From: Oleispira sp964022115
Lineage (GTDB): Bacteria; Pseudomonadota; Gammaproteobacteria; Pseudomonadales; Oceanobacteraceae
Reading direction: 5' to 3'
Assembly: GCA_964022115.1 (NCBI GenBank)
Contig: CAXIBC010000073.1
Coordinates: forward strand, 1 to 13,651
DNA: 13,651 nucleotides
The position numbers were made by a program, and so were the translations under genes. Within the stretch, counting starts at the first letter, position 1. Every line of letters begins with the position of its first letter. Under the pieces are notes generated by a model. That model searched no databases, had not been told where the DNA came from, and saw only the letters and a program-made list of their open reading frames with translations. Positions 1-6,451 of the stretch are shown here, in pieces.

Positions 1-72
1 AAGGCTGGCTTAAGGCTGCAAAGTCCATTAAATGAAGATTCGCTAGTGATGATCGGCAAGCGCTCGGGCTAA
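1..72 (+). CDS. C-terminal end of an unidentified protein, cut by the left edge
   Basis: Frame 1 is open from the first base and ends with TAA at 70-72, giving 23 residues that end in SLVMIGKRSG. Only the tail is visible, so no family can be named; the alternation of hydrophobic and basic residues is compatible with the last beta-strand of a soluble enzyme, but that is a guess. It converges on the Hsp20 gene of the minus strand, whose TAG stop at 69-71 overlaps this stop codon by two bases. I see no terminator hairpin after it, so its transcript would run into the Hsp20 gene as antisense. It may be a chance open frame; the tight stop-on-stop packing is the main reason to believe in it. Confidence 0.45.
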   Translation, partial: KAGLRLQSPLNEDSLVMIGKRSG

Positions 73-701
73 GATGAGATGGAGATACGTTTTACATCAT
101 CTTGCGCTAAGGCTTTACGAGGAATGTTAATCACCAGCAAGCCATTTTTCATCCTTGCCGAAATATCATCTCGACTAGCGTCTTCTGGTAACGACAAGGT
201 TCGTTGGAAAGAACCTATACTACGTTCCATTCGGTAATATTGTTTATCTTTACTCTCGTTTTTCTCCTCCTTTTCACCTTTCACTATTAATGTATTAGCT
301 CTGACTTCAATACTAATATCATCTTCTGCGAACCCTGGCAGGTCGATACTAATTTCATAATTATCTTCACCGCCGGATATATCAAGCTTGGTGCTATAAT
401 CTCCTAAGAGCGAATTTTCAAACAGATTATTACCCATTAACGATATTGGCCGAGTGAATCCTAAGTTCGAAGAATGAGCTTGTGAAGAGACGCCAAACGA
501 GCGCCATACATCATCAAATAAGCGATCCATCTGCTGATGTAACTGCATCAAGGAACTCACTGCCTGATTTTGTGGTGCAATCACGGCCTTAGAGTCTGCT
601 GCACTATCGGCAACGGCTTTATCTTTTGATACTGGAATATGACTTGTAGACTCGTTTTCGTGCTTAAACCAATTCCAAGGTTTTAATTTCTCAATATTCA
701 T
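69..701 (-). CDS. Hsp20/alpha-crystallin small heat-shock protein with long N-terminal arm
   Basis: ATP-independent holdase chaperone of 210 residues that would bind unfolding cytoplasmic proteins. Residues 1-100 form a charged, Ala/Ser/Gln-rich arm with an amphipathic stretch around 48-70 (LMQLHQQMDRLFDDVWRSFG), a usual oligomerisation and substrate region. The alpha-crystallin domain covers about 103-205: DLPGF at 120-124, the A-x-x-x-N-G-L-L signature at 182-189 and a C-terminal I-x-I type tail (RISIS). A very strong ribosome binding site (AAGGAGGT, 707-714) fixes the ATG at 699-701. It follows the ibpA-type gene by 86 nt on the same strand, so it is probably the second gene of a heat-shock unit. 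It is longer and less IbpA-like than its neighbour, so this is a pair of different Hsp20 classes, not a recent duplication. Family assignment is secure; client range is unknown. Confidence 0.95.
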   Translation of the reverse strand: MNIEKLKPWNWFKHENESTSHIPVSKDKAVADSAADSKAVIAPQNQAVSSLMQLHQQMDRLFDDVWRSFGVSSQAHSSNLGFTRPISLMGNNLFENSLLGDYSTKLDISGGEDNYEISIDLPGFAEDDISIEVRANTLIVKGEKEEKNESKDKQYYRMERSIGSFQRTLSLPEDASRDDISARMKNGLLVINIPRKALAQDDVKRISISS

Positions 702-706
702 GGGAC

Positions 707-714
707 ACCTCCTT
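707..714 (-). promoter_or_regulatory. Strong ribosome binding site of the distal Hsp20 gene
   Basis: The minus strand reads AAGGAGGT ending 5 nt before the ATG at 699-701, close to the full anti-16S complement. It overlaps AGGAGGTG (706-713), which matches the complement of part of the upstream hairpin arm (CACCTACT) at 7 of 8 positions, so the site could be masked by an alternative fold of the intergenic RNA. Confidence 0.8.
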
Positions 715-740
715 AGATCGATTAAAAATAATGATTAAGG

Positions 741-772
741 TTCAGTAGGTGCACGCTCGCACACCTACTGAA
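741..772 (-). terminator. Long perfect hairpin between the two Hsp20 genes (attenuator or processing stem)
   Basis: An 11-bp perfect inverted repeat (TTCAGTAGGTG at 741-751, CACCTACTGAA at 762-772) encloses a 10-nt loop. On the minus strand it starts 15 nt after the ibpA stop and is followed by CCTTAATCATTATTTTT, which is AT-rich but lacks an immediate run of T. It could be a leaky terminator, an mRNA-stabilising or processing stem that sets the ratio of the two chaperones, or part of a temperature-responsive fold for the distal gene. The stem is certain; its function is inferred. Confidence 0.55.
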
Positions 773-787
773 TTAAGTGGCCTCTTC

Positions 788-1267
788 TTAAGCGGCCTTT
801 TCCCCTTCGGTGCTTTTGTCTTTGGCACTATGTTCTAAAACATTGCCACCTTGATTAATGGCGATGGACTTAGGTTTCATAGCTTCAGGGATTTCTTTCA
901 ATAAGCTAATGGTTAATAAACCATTTGAAAGGTCTGCCCCTGTGACTTCAACGTAATCGGCAAGGTTAAACTTACGTTCAAAAGCACGATTGGCGATGCC
1001 TTGGTAAAGGAATTTACCTTCCCCTTTAGGTGCTTTTTCACCCCGAACCGTCAATACTCCCTTTTCAACCTGAATATCCAATTCTTCTTGAGAAAAACCC
1101 GCGACGGCAACGGTAATGGCATAGCGGCTTTCATCAAGCACTTCAATATTGTAGGGAGGGTAGCCACTGCTGGTAGATTCTGCGGCTAAAGCATTATCAA
1201 GCAGTGATGCCATACGATCAAAGCCAATACTGCTACGATAAAGTGGGGTTAGATCAATTGCGTTCAT
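788..1267 (-). CDS. ibpA: IbpA-type small heat-shock protein (Hsp20)
   Basis: Small heat-shock holdase of 159 residues that coats aggregating proteins and hands them to DnaK/ClpB. The N-terminus (MNAIDLTPLYRSSIGFDR) aligns with the E. coli IbpA start, and GYPPYNIE, VAVAGF, FLYQGIA and RAFERKF are IbpA hallmarks. The alpha-crystallin domain spans about 34-138, with the A-x-x-x-N-G-L-L signature at 111-118 and the I-x-I tail motif at 135-138 (IAIN). A charged tail of about 20 residues extends past the usual end. I place the start at the ATG at 1265-1267, not at an in-frame ATG 13 codons upstream, because GGAGGA sits 6 nt before it and the extra codons lie inside the thermosensor leader. Regulation is legible: a sigma-32-type promoter and a ROSE-like RNA thermometer lie directly upstream. 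Confidence 0.97.
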   Translation of the reverse strand: MNAIDLTPLYRSSIGFDRMASLLDNALAAESTSSGYPPYNIEVLDESRYAITVAVAGFSQEELDIQVEKGVLTVRGEKAPKGEGKFLYQGIANRAFERKFNLADYVEVTGADLSNGLLTISLLKEIPEAMKPKSIAINQGGNVLEHSAKDKSTEGEKAA

Positions 1268-1347
1268 GGTATATCCTCCGTTAGAAGCAATATAGAATAA
1301 AAACAAAAGTTATTAAAAGCGAAGGGAGTTATTGCTTCCCTTCCTCA
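1268..1347 (-). promoter_or_regulatory. ROSE-like RNA thermometer in the ibpA 5' UTR
   Basis: The predicted leader is about 80 nt. Its last hairpin (1270-1294) carries the ROSE hallmark UUGCU (minus strand, 1286-1290) opposite the Shine-Dalgarno GGAGGA (1274-1279). I can pair TATA with TATA at the base, leave one U bulged, then form U-A, a G-G mismatch, C-G, U-A, U-G and C-G around a UAAC loop. A G-G pair within UUGCU/AGGA is the feature known from ROSE elements of other small heat-shock genes. A second hairpin, GAAGGGA (1321-1327) with TCCCTTC (1337-1343), lies at the 5' end, matching the multi-stem architecture of ROSE leaders. The RNA should block translation at low temperature and melt on heat shock. 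Confidence 0.85.
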
Positions 1348-1353
1348 TTAATT

Positions 1354-1382
1354 TATATAGGTTATGAAATTAACTTTTCAAG
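1354..1382 (-). promoter_or_regulatory. Sigma-32 (heat-shock) type promoter of ibpA
   Basis: The minus strand has CTTGAAA (1376-1382), an exact sigma-32 -35 core, then a 14-nt spacer and CCTATATA (1354-1361), a partial match to the CCCCATNT -10. The start point predicted near 1347 gives a leader that exactly contains the two hairpins of the thermometer. Confidence 0.7.
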
Positions 1383-1392
1383 TATTTTTTTT

Positions 1393-1417
1393 AAAAAAAG
1401 GGGAAATAAATCCCCTT
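1393..1417 (-). terminator. Intrinsic terminator of the ABC transporter operon
   Basis: On the minus strand AAGGGGA, a 6-nt loop and TCCCCTT form a 7-bp stem (arms 1411-1417 and 1398-1404) that runs straight into seven T residues. It lies just after the DUF4340 stop codon and just before the ibpA promoter, so it insulates the heat-shock unit from the transporter operon. Confidence 0.9.
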
Positions 1418-1420
1418 ATT

Positions 1421-2329
1421 TTATGGATCAGTCTGAGCAGGGTTAACCCTTGTTAATGCATCGATACTCAATACACTTAAGCGGTCATATTCATATTTAT
1501 TAAGAGAAAATACCGCCTCAATGCCAGTGCGTCTAATATAGTATTGTTCGTTATCGGCTAGCAGTTCAAATACATAGCTTGCACCATTCGAGGCTTCTAC
1601 TTCGATAACCATTGTTTTATCTGGAGCAAACTCTGGTGGTTCAGCAATCACAGATTGAACATTAAAATTGGCAATCGCTTTAGCGAGCTGGGCGACTTTA
1701 TCTTGTAGAACCTGTCTTTCTTCTTGGCTCGGTTGCAGCTGCCATTGGTCGCTTTGTTTAACTAAGGTATAACCTTCGGCGGTTATGCGCATAACTAAAT
1801 CTACCGCTAATAATGAGGTATCTAACCAATCATTTTCTGCGATGGATAAATCATAACTATTTAAGGCTAAAGCATATACCTCGTCGGCATTGGCCATACG
1901 TACATGAGACTTTTTAAATCCAGGGGAGGTACCTAGGTACAGTTCCGCCACAGTATTGCCATCACTCAATAAGGTTATTTTCCTGCGGTATTGATTTTCT
2001 GCCACTTCAAATCGCTCATGGCTTGAGGGTGTTGACGCTACTGGCCATGTTGTTTTTAGGCCTGCAAGTTTATCCAACAATCCTGTCAGTTTTTCCTGCG
2101 CAATTAATAAACCATTACTCGCTAATCGCCACTGTTTATCATCCTGCAATAAACTGATTTCAGTATCCGCCTCGCTGATCACAATCTTATCGATTTGCGC
2201 GCTATCAAAACGGATTAAAGTTTCACTAATAAAGTTGCTGCTAGATTGATTACCGACAATAAAAATCGCTATGGCGATCACCAATTGCAGGCCCAAAAAA
2301 GCGGCCAATAAAGAGATTTTCTTATTCAT
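1421..2329 (-). CDS. DUF4340 domain membrane-anchored periplasmic protein
   Basis: A 302-residue protein with one N-terminal membrane segment (about residues 6-27, LLAAFLGLQLVIAIAIFIVG) after a short MNKK cytoplasmic tip, so the bulk is probably periplasmic. The remainder shows repeated beta-rich modules of the DUF4340 type, such as ISLLQDDKQWRLASNG and the later YTLVKQSDQWQLQPS, which look like an internal duplication. No catalytic motif is visible and the biochemical role of the family is unknown. It is the last gene of the operon: its SD (AAGGAG) overlaps the stop codon of the fused permease gene and only 12 nt separate the two, so they are translationally coupled. DUF4340 proteins often accompany GldG-type ABC systems, which supports a role as an accessory subunit of this transporter. 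Family confidence is good; function is open. Confidence 0.85.
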   Translation of the reverse strand: MNKKISLLAAFLGLQLVIAIAIFIVGNQSSSNFISETLIRFDSAQIDKIVISEADTEISLLQDDKQWRLASNGLLIAQEKLTGLLDKLAGLKTTWPVASTPSSHERFEVAENQYRRKITLLSDGNTVAELYLGTSPGFKKSHVRMANADEVYALALNSYDLSIAENDWLDTSLLAVDLVMRITAEGYTLVKQSDQWQLQPSQEERQVLQDKVAQLAKAIANFNVQSVIAEPPEFAPDKTMVIEVEASNGASYVFELLADNEQYYIRRTGIEAVFSLNKYEYDRLSVLSIDALTRVNPAQTDP

Positions 2330-2341
2330 CTAACCTTCTCC

Positions 2342-5221
2342 TTAAACTGTCCAAAGCTCTAAATATTTTCTATGCTTAACGATTCGTCTCCGTCTCTCCC
2401 AAATAGCGACTAGGATAATCGCCAGCGCCGCTAGGCCATAATTTAGGTATTCCCAAAACATTTGCTCCGCTTGATCCATAGGCGGTAAAGTACGATTAAA
2501 GTGCCCACGGGAACGAATGCTTAATAAACCCTCATCCTCTAATGACCAATCAATAGCATTGGCGATCATTTGAATACTATTGAGGTATTGGCTTTGCTGA
2601 GCACTGCCTAACATCTGAATCACTTGATCACTGAGAAAGTCATTTGACGCAAACAGTATGATACGTGCTGATTCTGGTGAGCGCGTAATCACACTGCTAA
2701 CTTGCAGCGCTTCGCTATCAGAGTCGGACTCTTGTTCTTCAGATAATAAAGGCGACGACTTGCTGGCATAAAACGAATCAAACCGCCCTTGACTAATCAC
2801 GGCTAATAAATGGCTAGCTTGCTCTCCTTCTGGAGTAAAGCGAGTCACTCCTTGGGCATTAACCTGTGGCATGACATCCAGAGAATCCGATAACCACGAC
2901 TGCTCTGAACTGTTCAATAAAGGGGTCACTTGCCGTGCCCTATTCTTTTCTTTATCAAGGGTAATAGGAGAAGCCCAAGTCATAGTGACTTGAGGCAATT
3001 CAGAGGTAATTAAATTTTCACTATTTAAACCTTCAGCACGAATATCAGCGAAAAACGGATAGTCCAACATACGCAACTCTTGTAACCTGAAACCTCCAAC
3101 ATTACGCATTACAGGAATAGGAAAAGCCGAATTTTGCGCATCAAGTAATACCGAGTCCTCTATGGTTATGCCATGATGGCTCAACCAAGGTTCTAAACCA
3201 CTAGTATGTTTCTGCAACGTTAATTGGTTATTAGCCAAGTTGGCTGAATAGGCTGAACTAGCGGCAATCACAGTTCCACCCTTCATTAAGAATTGGTCAA
3301 TCGCAAATACCTGTTTATCGTCTAACTGAGTAGGCGAGTTTAATAACAGAATATCCGCTTCTCCAGCAACCGAGCCATCGCTTAGGTCTTCTTGCACGAC
3401 ATTAAGTTCACTGCTTAAGAAATTCTCTAACTCAGAATAACCAGCATTATTTGCATAAGGGGAAGAGTAATCCGCTTGCGGCGTGACGAATGCCACGGTT
3501 TTGGTGAAACCTGCGGCAAAGCGTTTAATACCCGCGTCTAAATTGCGCTCAAACTCTGCTTGGCTCAGGTCGGCTAACGGCAGCTGTACGACTTGCTTAT
3601 GACCTGTGTCATTAGCCTGCAAGGTTAAATAAAAGAAGAACTCTTCTTCACTGAATAAACTGGTCGCCATGGGTTTAAAACCATAGTCTTCAATGATTTG
3701 CTGAGCGACTTTACCGCCATCGGCTTCCGGTTCAACAAACTCAATAGTTAAGCGCCCAGAAGACTTAGCAGCAAGCTGTTGGCCGACGCTATTCACCGTC
3801 TTTTTAAAGTCTTGTAATGACTCGGGTAATTTATCAGCAGCGGAAACATAAGCGATGAGTTGCAAGTCCGCTTTGACCGTTGCAAATAAATCCCCTGCCG
3901 CTTGATAGGCGTGTAGTACCTTCTTAATGCCTCGGGTTAGGTCGTGCTCAGGGTTTCTTAACTGCACATCAATATCGGCTTCGCTGCGTGCTTGTACTTC
4001 AATCAGGTCTCTAAAACCCAATACTTGGTACTCATCACCGTATTGAATTAAGACATTAAAGTACGAACTGACAATAGACGATTGATAGCGGTCGGCGACT
4101 TGGAAAGGAACTGGCTGAATGCCGTATTCCTGGTTCGCTTCTTGTTCCAGCTCTGGGGACGACAGTGGATCGATAAATTCAACTCGCACGTTACCTTTAC
4201 CCGCTGCTTCATACTCTTTAATTAAGTCACGCATTTGCGGGACAAGCGGGGCTAATAAAGGATGGGTCTTGCTACTGAAATAACCACGAACTAAGAGCGG
4301 CTCTTGCAGCTGGTTTAAATAGTTTTCGGTTGCCGCAGAAATTGAATATTGATTACCTCGGGTAACATCAATACGCAGACTGTCTAATTGCCCTAACCAA
4401 AGATTAGCGGCCAAAGCATTTACCACGATCAAGGCTGTTACCCCTCGCCAATAATTATGCTGCTTATTTTTTTTACCTTGCACCCAGCGCTCTTTCTCTA
4501 GGGATAGGGTATTCAAAGCCAAAAATACAATGATCAGACTGATATAATAATAGAAATCGCTAAAGTCGATCACGCCTCGAGTGATCGCTTCAAATCTTGA
4601 GCCTGTCCCTAATAATCGCAACCAATCTGCAAGTTCGGTAGTCAATAAGTCGGTAATGGCGCTTGCACCGATTAAATAAAATAAGCCAGATACAATGACG
4701 GCACTGATCAAGCTCACGATTTGATTATCGCTACGGGCTGAAACAAACAGGCCAATACTTAAATAAGCCGCCCCGATAAACAAGGTTGCTAAATATCCGG
4801 CCCATACTGGCCCCCAATCTAGCTCGGCAATAATAGCCACAGTGATCGGCACGGGTAAGGTTATCAACAAGGCAATGGTCAATAAAAATAAACAGGCTAA
4901 GAACTTGCCTAATACAAAGTGCCAAAGTGGAATGGGCTGAGTTAATACAAACTCTAAGGTGCCATTACGCCGCTCTTCACTCCATAACCTCATGGTTAAA
5001 GTGGCCGTTAAAAAGATTAATAAAATCGGCATCCACTCGAATAATGGCCTCACATCGGCGATATTTCTAGCAAAAAAGGACTCCACCCAAAAGAAGACAA
5101 ATAATGTCACCGCCGCAAAGGTCGCCAAGAAAAGATAGGCAATTGGGGAAGCAAAAAAGAGCGCTATCTCCTTCGTAGCAATACGTTTTATAGTAATTTT
5201 TGTATCTGTATTAAACAACAT
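2342..5221 (-). CDS. ABC-2 permease fused to GldG-like auxiliary domain (GldF-GldG fusion)
   Basis: A 959-residue inner-membrane protein joining two parts usually encoded separately. Residues 1-245 are an ABC-2 permease with six membrane segments (about 20-46, 60-80, 100-132, 140-161, 168-190, 222-241) and the family motif RLWSEERRNGTLE at 79-91. A further segment at 260-279 leads into a large periplasmic domain (about 285-920) beginning SLRIDVTRGNQYSIS, typical of GldG/ABC_transp_aux proteins, and a final segment (about 925-945) ends in a basic cytoplasmic tail. The ATPase gene overlaps its start by 11 nt. I chose the ATG at 5219-5221, preceded by AGGAGG at ideal spacing; an ATG at 5240-5242 (966 residues) has a weaker GAAGGA and cannot be excluded. 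In Bacteroidetes GldA/F/G serve gliding and secretion; in proteobacteria the substrate is unknown. Confidence 0.9.
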   Translation of the reverse strand: MLFNTDTKITIKRIATKEIALFFASPIAYLFLATFAAVTLFVFFWVESFFARNIADVRPLFEWMPILLIFLTATLTMRLWSEERRNGTLEFVLTQPIPLWHFVLGKFLACLFLLTIALLITLPVPITVAIIAELDWGPVWAGYLATLFIGAAYLSIGLFVSARSDNQIVSLISAVIVSGLFYLIGASAITDLLTTELADWLRLLGTGSRFEAITRGVIDFSDFYYYISLIIVFLALNTLSLEKERWVQGKKNKQHNYWRGVTALIVVNALAANLWLGQLDSLRIDVTRGNQYSISAATENYLNQLQEPLLVRGYFSSKTHPLLAPLVPQMRDLIKEYEAAGKGNVRVEFIDPLSSPELEQEANQEYGIQPVPFQVADRYQSSIVSSYFNVLIQYGDEYQVLGFRDLIEVQARSEADIDVQLRNPEHDLTRGIKKVLHAYQAAGDLFATVKADLQLIAYVSAADKLPESLQDFKKTVNSVGQQLAAKSSGRLTIEFVEPEADGGKVAQQIIEDYGFKPMATSLFSEEEFFFYLTLQANDTGHKQVVQLPLADLSQAEFERNLDAGIKRFAAGFTKTVAFVTPQADYSSPYANNAGYSELENFLSSELNVVQEDLSDGSVAGEADILLLNSPTQLDDKQVFAIDQFLMKGGTVIAASSAYSANLANNQLTLQKHTSGLEPWLSHHGITIEDSVLLDAQNSAFPIPVMRNVGGFRLQELRMLDYPFFADIRAEGLNSENLITSELPQVTMTWASPITLDKEKNRARQVTPLLNSSEQSWLSDSLDVMPQVNAQGVTRFTPEGEQASHLLAVISQGRFDSFYASKSSPLLSEEQESDSDSEALQVSSVITRSPESARIILFASNDFLSDQVIQMLGSAQQSQYLNSIQMIANAIDWSLEDEGLLSIRSRGHFNRTLPPMDQAEQMFWEYLNYGLAALAIILVAIWERRRRIVKHRKYLELWTV

Positions 5222-6167
5222 TTCGATCCTCCTCAATGTCATACTGTCCTTCGTTAACCTGTTTAAATAAGGTCTCCAAATCTCTCAGTTCTGGCTGTAA
5301 TAAATACAACGCGGCTTTCTGCTCGCTGACACAGCTGGCGATGGCCGCACACACATCGGGTAAATTGGCTTCTGGCTTAAAACTAATGCGATATTTATGG
5401 ATATCATTCTGGCTGCGTAAAACTTCTAATTCTTCTACCGCGGCAAGGTCGGTTAATACCTTAGTCGCTGCGGGTTTTAAGCGGGTTTCGATTAATATGT
5501 GATTACCTTGCCTTAAGCTTTCAAGCTGGGCATCTAAGGCTAGCTTGCCACCATGCAGCATCAATACCCGCGAACAAAGTGCTTCAACTTCTTGCATGAT
5601 GTGAGTCGATAAAATGACGGTTGCATCCTGAGCAATATCTTTAATCAGGTTACGCATGTGCTGGGTTTGCTCTGGGTCTAAACCATTAGTCGGTTCATCT
5701 AAAATAAGCAGTTTAGGACGACCTAATATAGCCTGAGCCACCCCGACCCTTTGCTTTAAACCCCGGGACAGGGTCGAAATAGGCGCCAGTAACTTAGTGG
5801 CGATATCCGTTGCTTGCACCACCCGTTTTATTTCTGTGTTTTTGGCATTGCTGTTCAGGCCTTTTAAATCCGCTGCAAAATCTAGGTAGTCTGCGACCGT
5901 CATTTCGGCATAAACTGGTAAGCTTTCTGGCAAATAACCGAGATTTTTCTGAATCTCTTTCGGCTCGTATTGTAAGTCGATGCCATCAATACTAACCGCC
6001 CCATGGTTGGCCTCTAAATAACCACTCAGCATTTTCATTATGGTGGTTTTACCCGCACCATTATGACCTAGAAGGCCGACAATCTCTCCTTTTCCAATGG
6101 TGAAGCTGACGTTATCAACGGCGCGAAAGCTGCCATATTCTCTGGATAACTGGTGAACTTCCAGCAT
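5211..6167 (-). CDS. ABC transporter ATP-binding protein, GldA-like
   Basis: A 318-residue nucleotide-binding subunit energising the fused permease encoded just downstream. Walker A is GHNGAGKTT at 34-42, the signature is LSRGL at 133-137 (a variant of LSGGQ in which Arg and Leu replace Gly and Gln), Walker B is LLILDEP at 153-159 with catalytic Glu158, and the switch His is H189 in LSTH. The roughly 80-residue C-terminal extension after the core is usual for drug-efflux/GldA-type ATPases. The SD AGGAGGG (6172-6178 on the minus strand) lies 4 nt before the ATG at 6165-6167. The stop overlaps the next gene by 11 nt, indicating tight coupling and equal dosage. It is the first gene of the three-gene operon, and its SD can pair with a segment of the upstream leader ORF. 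Substrate cannot be read from this subunit. Confidence 0.95.
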   Translation of the reverse strand: MLEVHQLSREYGSFRAVDNVSFTIGKGEIVGLLGHNGAGKTTIMKMLSGYLEANHGAVSIDGIDLQYEPKEIQKNLGYLPESLPVYAEMTVADYLDFAADLKGLNSNAKNTEIKRVVQATDIATKLLAPISTLSRGLKQRVGVAQAILGRPKLLILDEPTNGLDPEQTQHMRNLIKDIAQDATVILSTHIMQEVEALCSRVLMLHGGKLALDAQLESLRQGNHILIETRLKPAATKVLTDLAAVEELEVLRSQNDIHKYRISFKPEANLPDVCAAIASCVSEQKAALYLLQPELRDLETLFKQVNEGQYDIEEDRNVV

Positions 6168-6171
6168 ATAT

Positions 6172-6269
6172 CCCTCCTATTTCTCAACAAGATTTCTTCA
6201 ATAAGAATGGTCGTCTAAAATGCAGATGATTCTGCTATGGATTATTTGAATTCATACTATGAAGGAGGG
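6172..6269 (-). promoter_or_regulatory. Possible SD-sequestering fold in the ABC operon leader RNA
   Basis: On the minus-strand transcript CCCUCCU (6263-6269) is the exact complement of the ATPase SD AGGAGGG (6172-6178): seven contiguous pairs, five of them G-C. The intervening RNA contains its own small hairpin (GCAGA at 6231-6235 with UCUGC at 6222-6226). The anti-SD falls inside the proline codons of the leader ORF, so ribosome position could decide whether the fold forms. The complementarity is seen; the regulatory role is inferred. Confidence 0.35.
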
Positions 6270-6310
6270 GGACGCGCAGCTTTAATACGCCGATAAACCG
6301 ATAAAAACAT
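6257..6310 (-). CDS. Candidate 17-residue leader peptide ending RPPPS upstream of the ABC operon
   Basis: ATG at 6308-6310 opens a 17-codon frame, MFLSVYRRIKAARPPPS, ending at TAG (6257-6259). It has its own ribosome binding site (AGGAG, 9 nt before the ATG) and lies about 90 nt before the ATPase gene on the same strand, downstream of a possible promoter. The basic stretch followed by three consecutive prolines just before the stop is the kind of sequence at which ribosomes pause and which needs elongation factor EF-P. The codons CCC CCT CCT carry the 7-nt complement of the ATPase SD. The stop codon lies in a 13-bp palindrome (TTCATAGTATGAA, 6251-6263). I do not recognise the peptide. A chance ORF of this length is quite possible; the SD, location and PPP motif raise it above noise. 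Confidence 0.35.
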   Translation of the reverse strand: MFLSVYRRIKAARPPPS

Positions 6311-6371
6311 TGTTGTATTCTCCTATTACTGGGATTAACCCCATGACAACGTCGTTAGCAATTAACGGTTT

Positions 6372-6401
6372 AATAGATAGAGTTGCTTTTAAAAAGTTCA
6401 A
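6372..6401 (-). promoter_or_regulatory. Candidate sigma-70 promoter of the ABC operon and its leader
   Basis: The minus strand shows TTGAAC (6396-6401), an 18-nt spacer and TCTATT (6372-6377). The match is moderate (five and four of six). It lies about 60 nt before the leader ORF and would give a transcript leader of roughly 200 nt for the ATPase gene. The preceding dioxygenase gene has no good terminator, only an AT-rich palindrome at 6423-6438, so read-through from it is also possible. Confidence 0.35.
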
Positions 6402-6451
6402 GTCATGATTAAAATTATCTACTCTTAAATACTTAAGAAAAAGATAAGCCG

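Noticed and set aside
1268..1306. N-terminal extension of IbpA by 13 residues (ATG at 1304-1306)
   Set aside because: It has no SD, its codons lie in the thermometer hairpin, and IbpA homologues begin at the MNAIDL-type start, which has GGAGGA before it.
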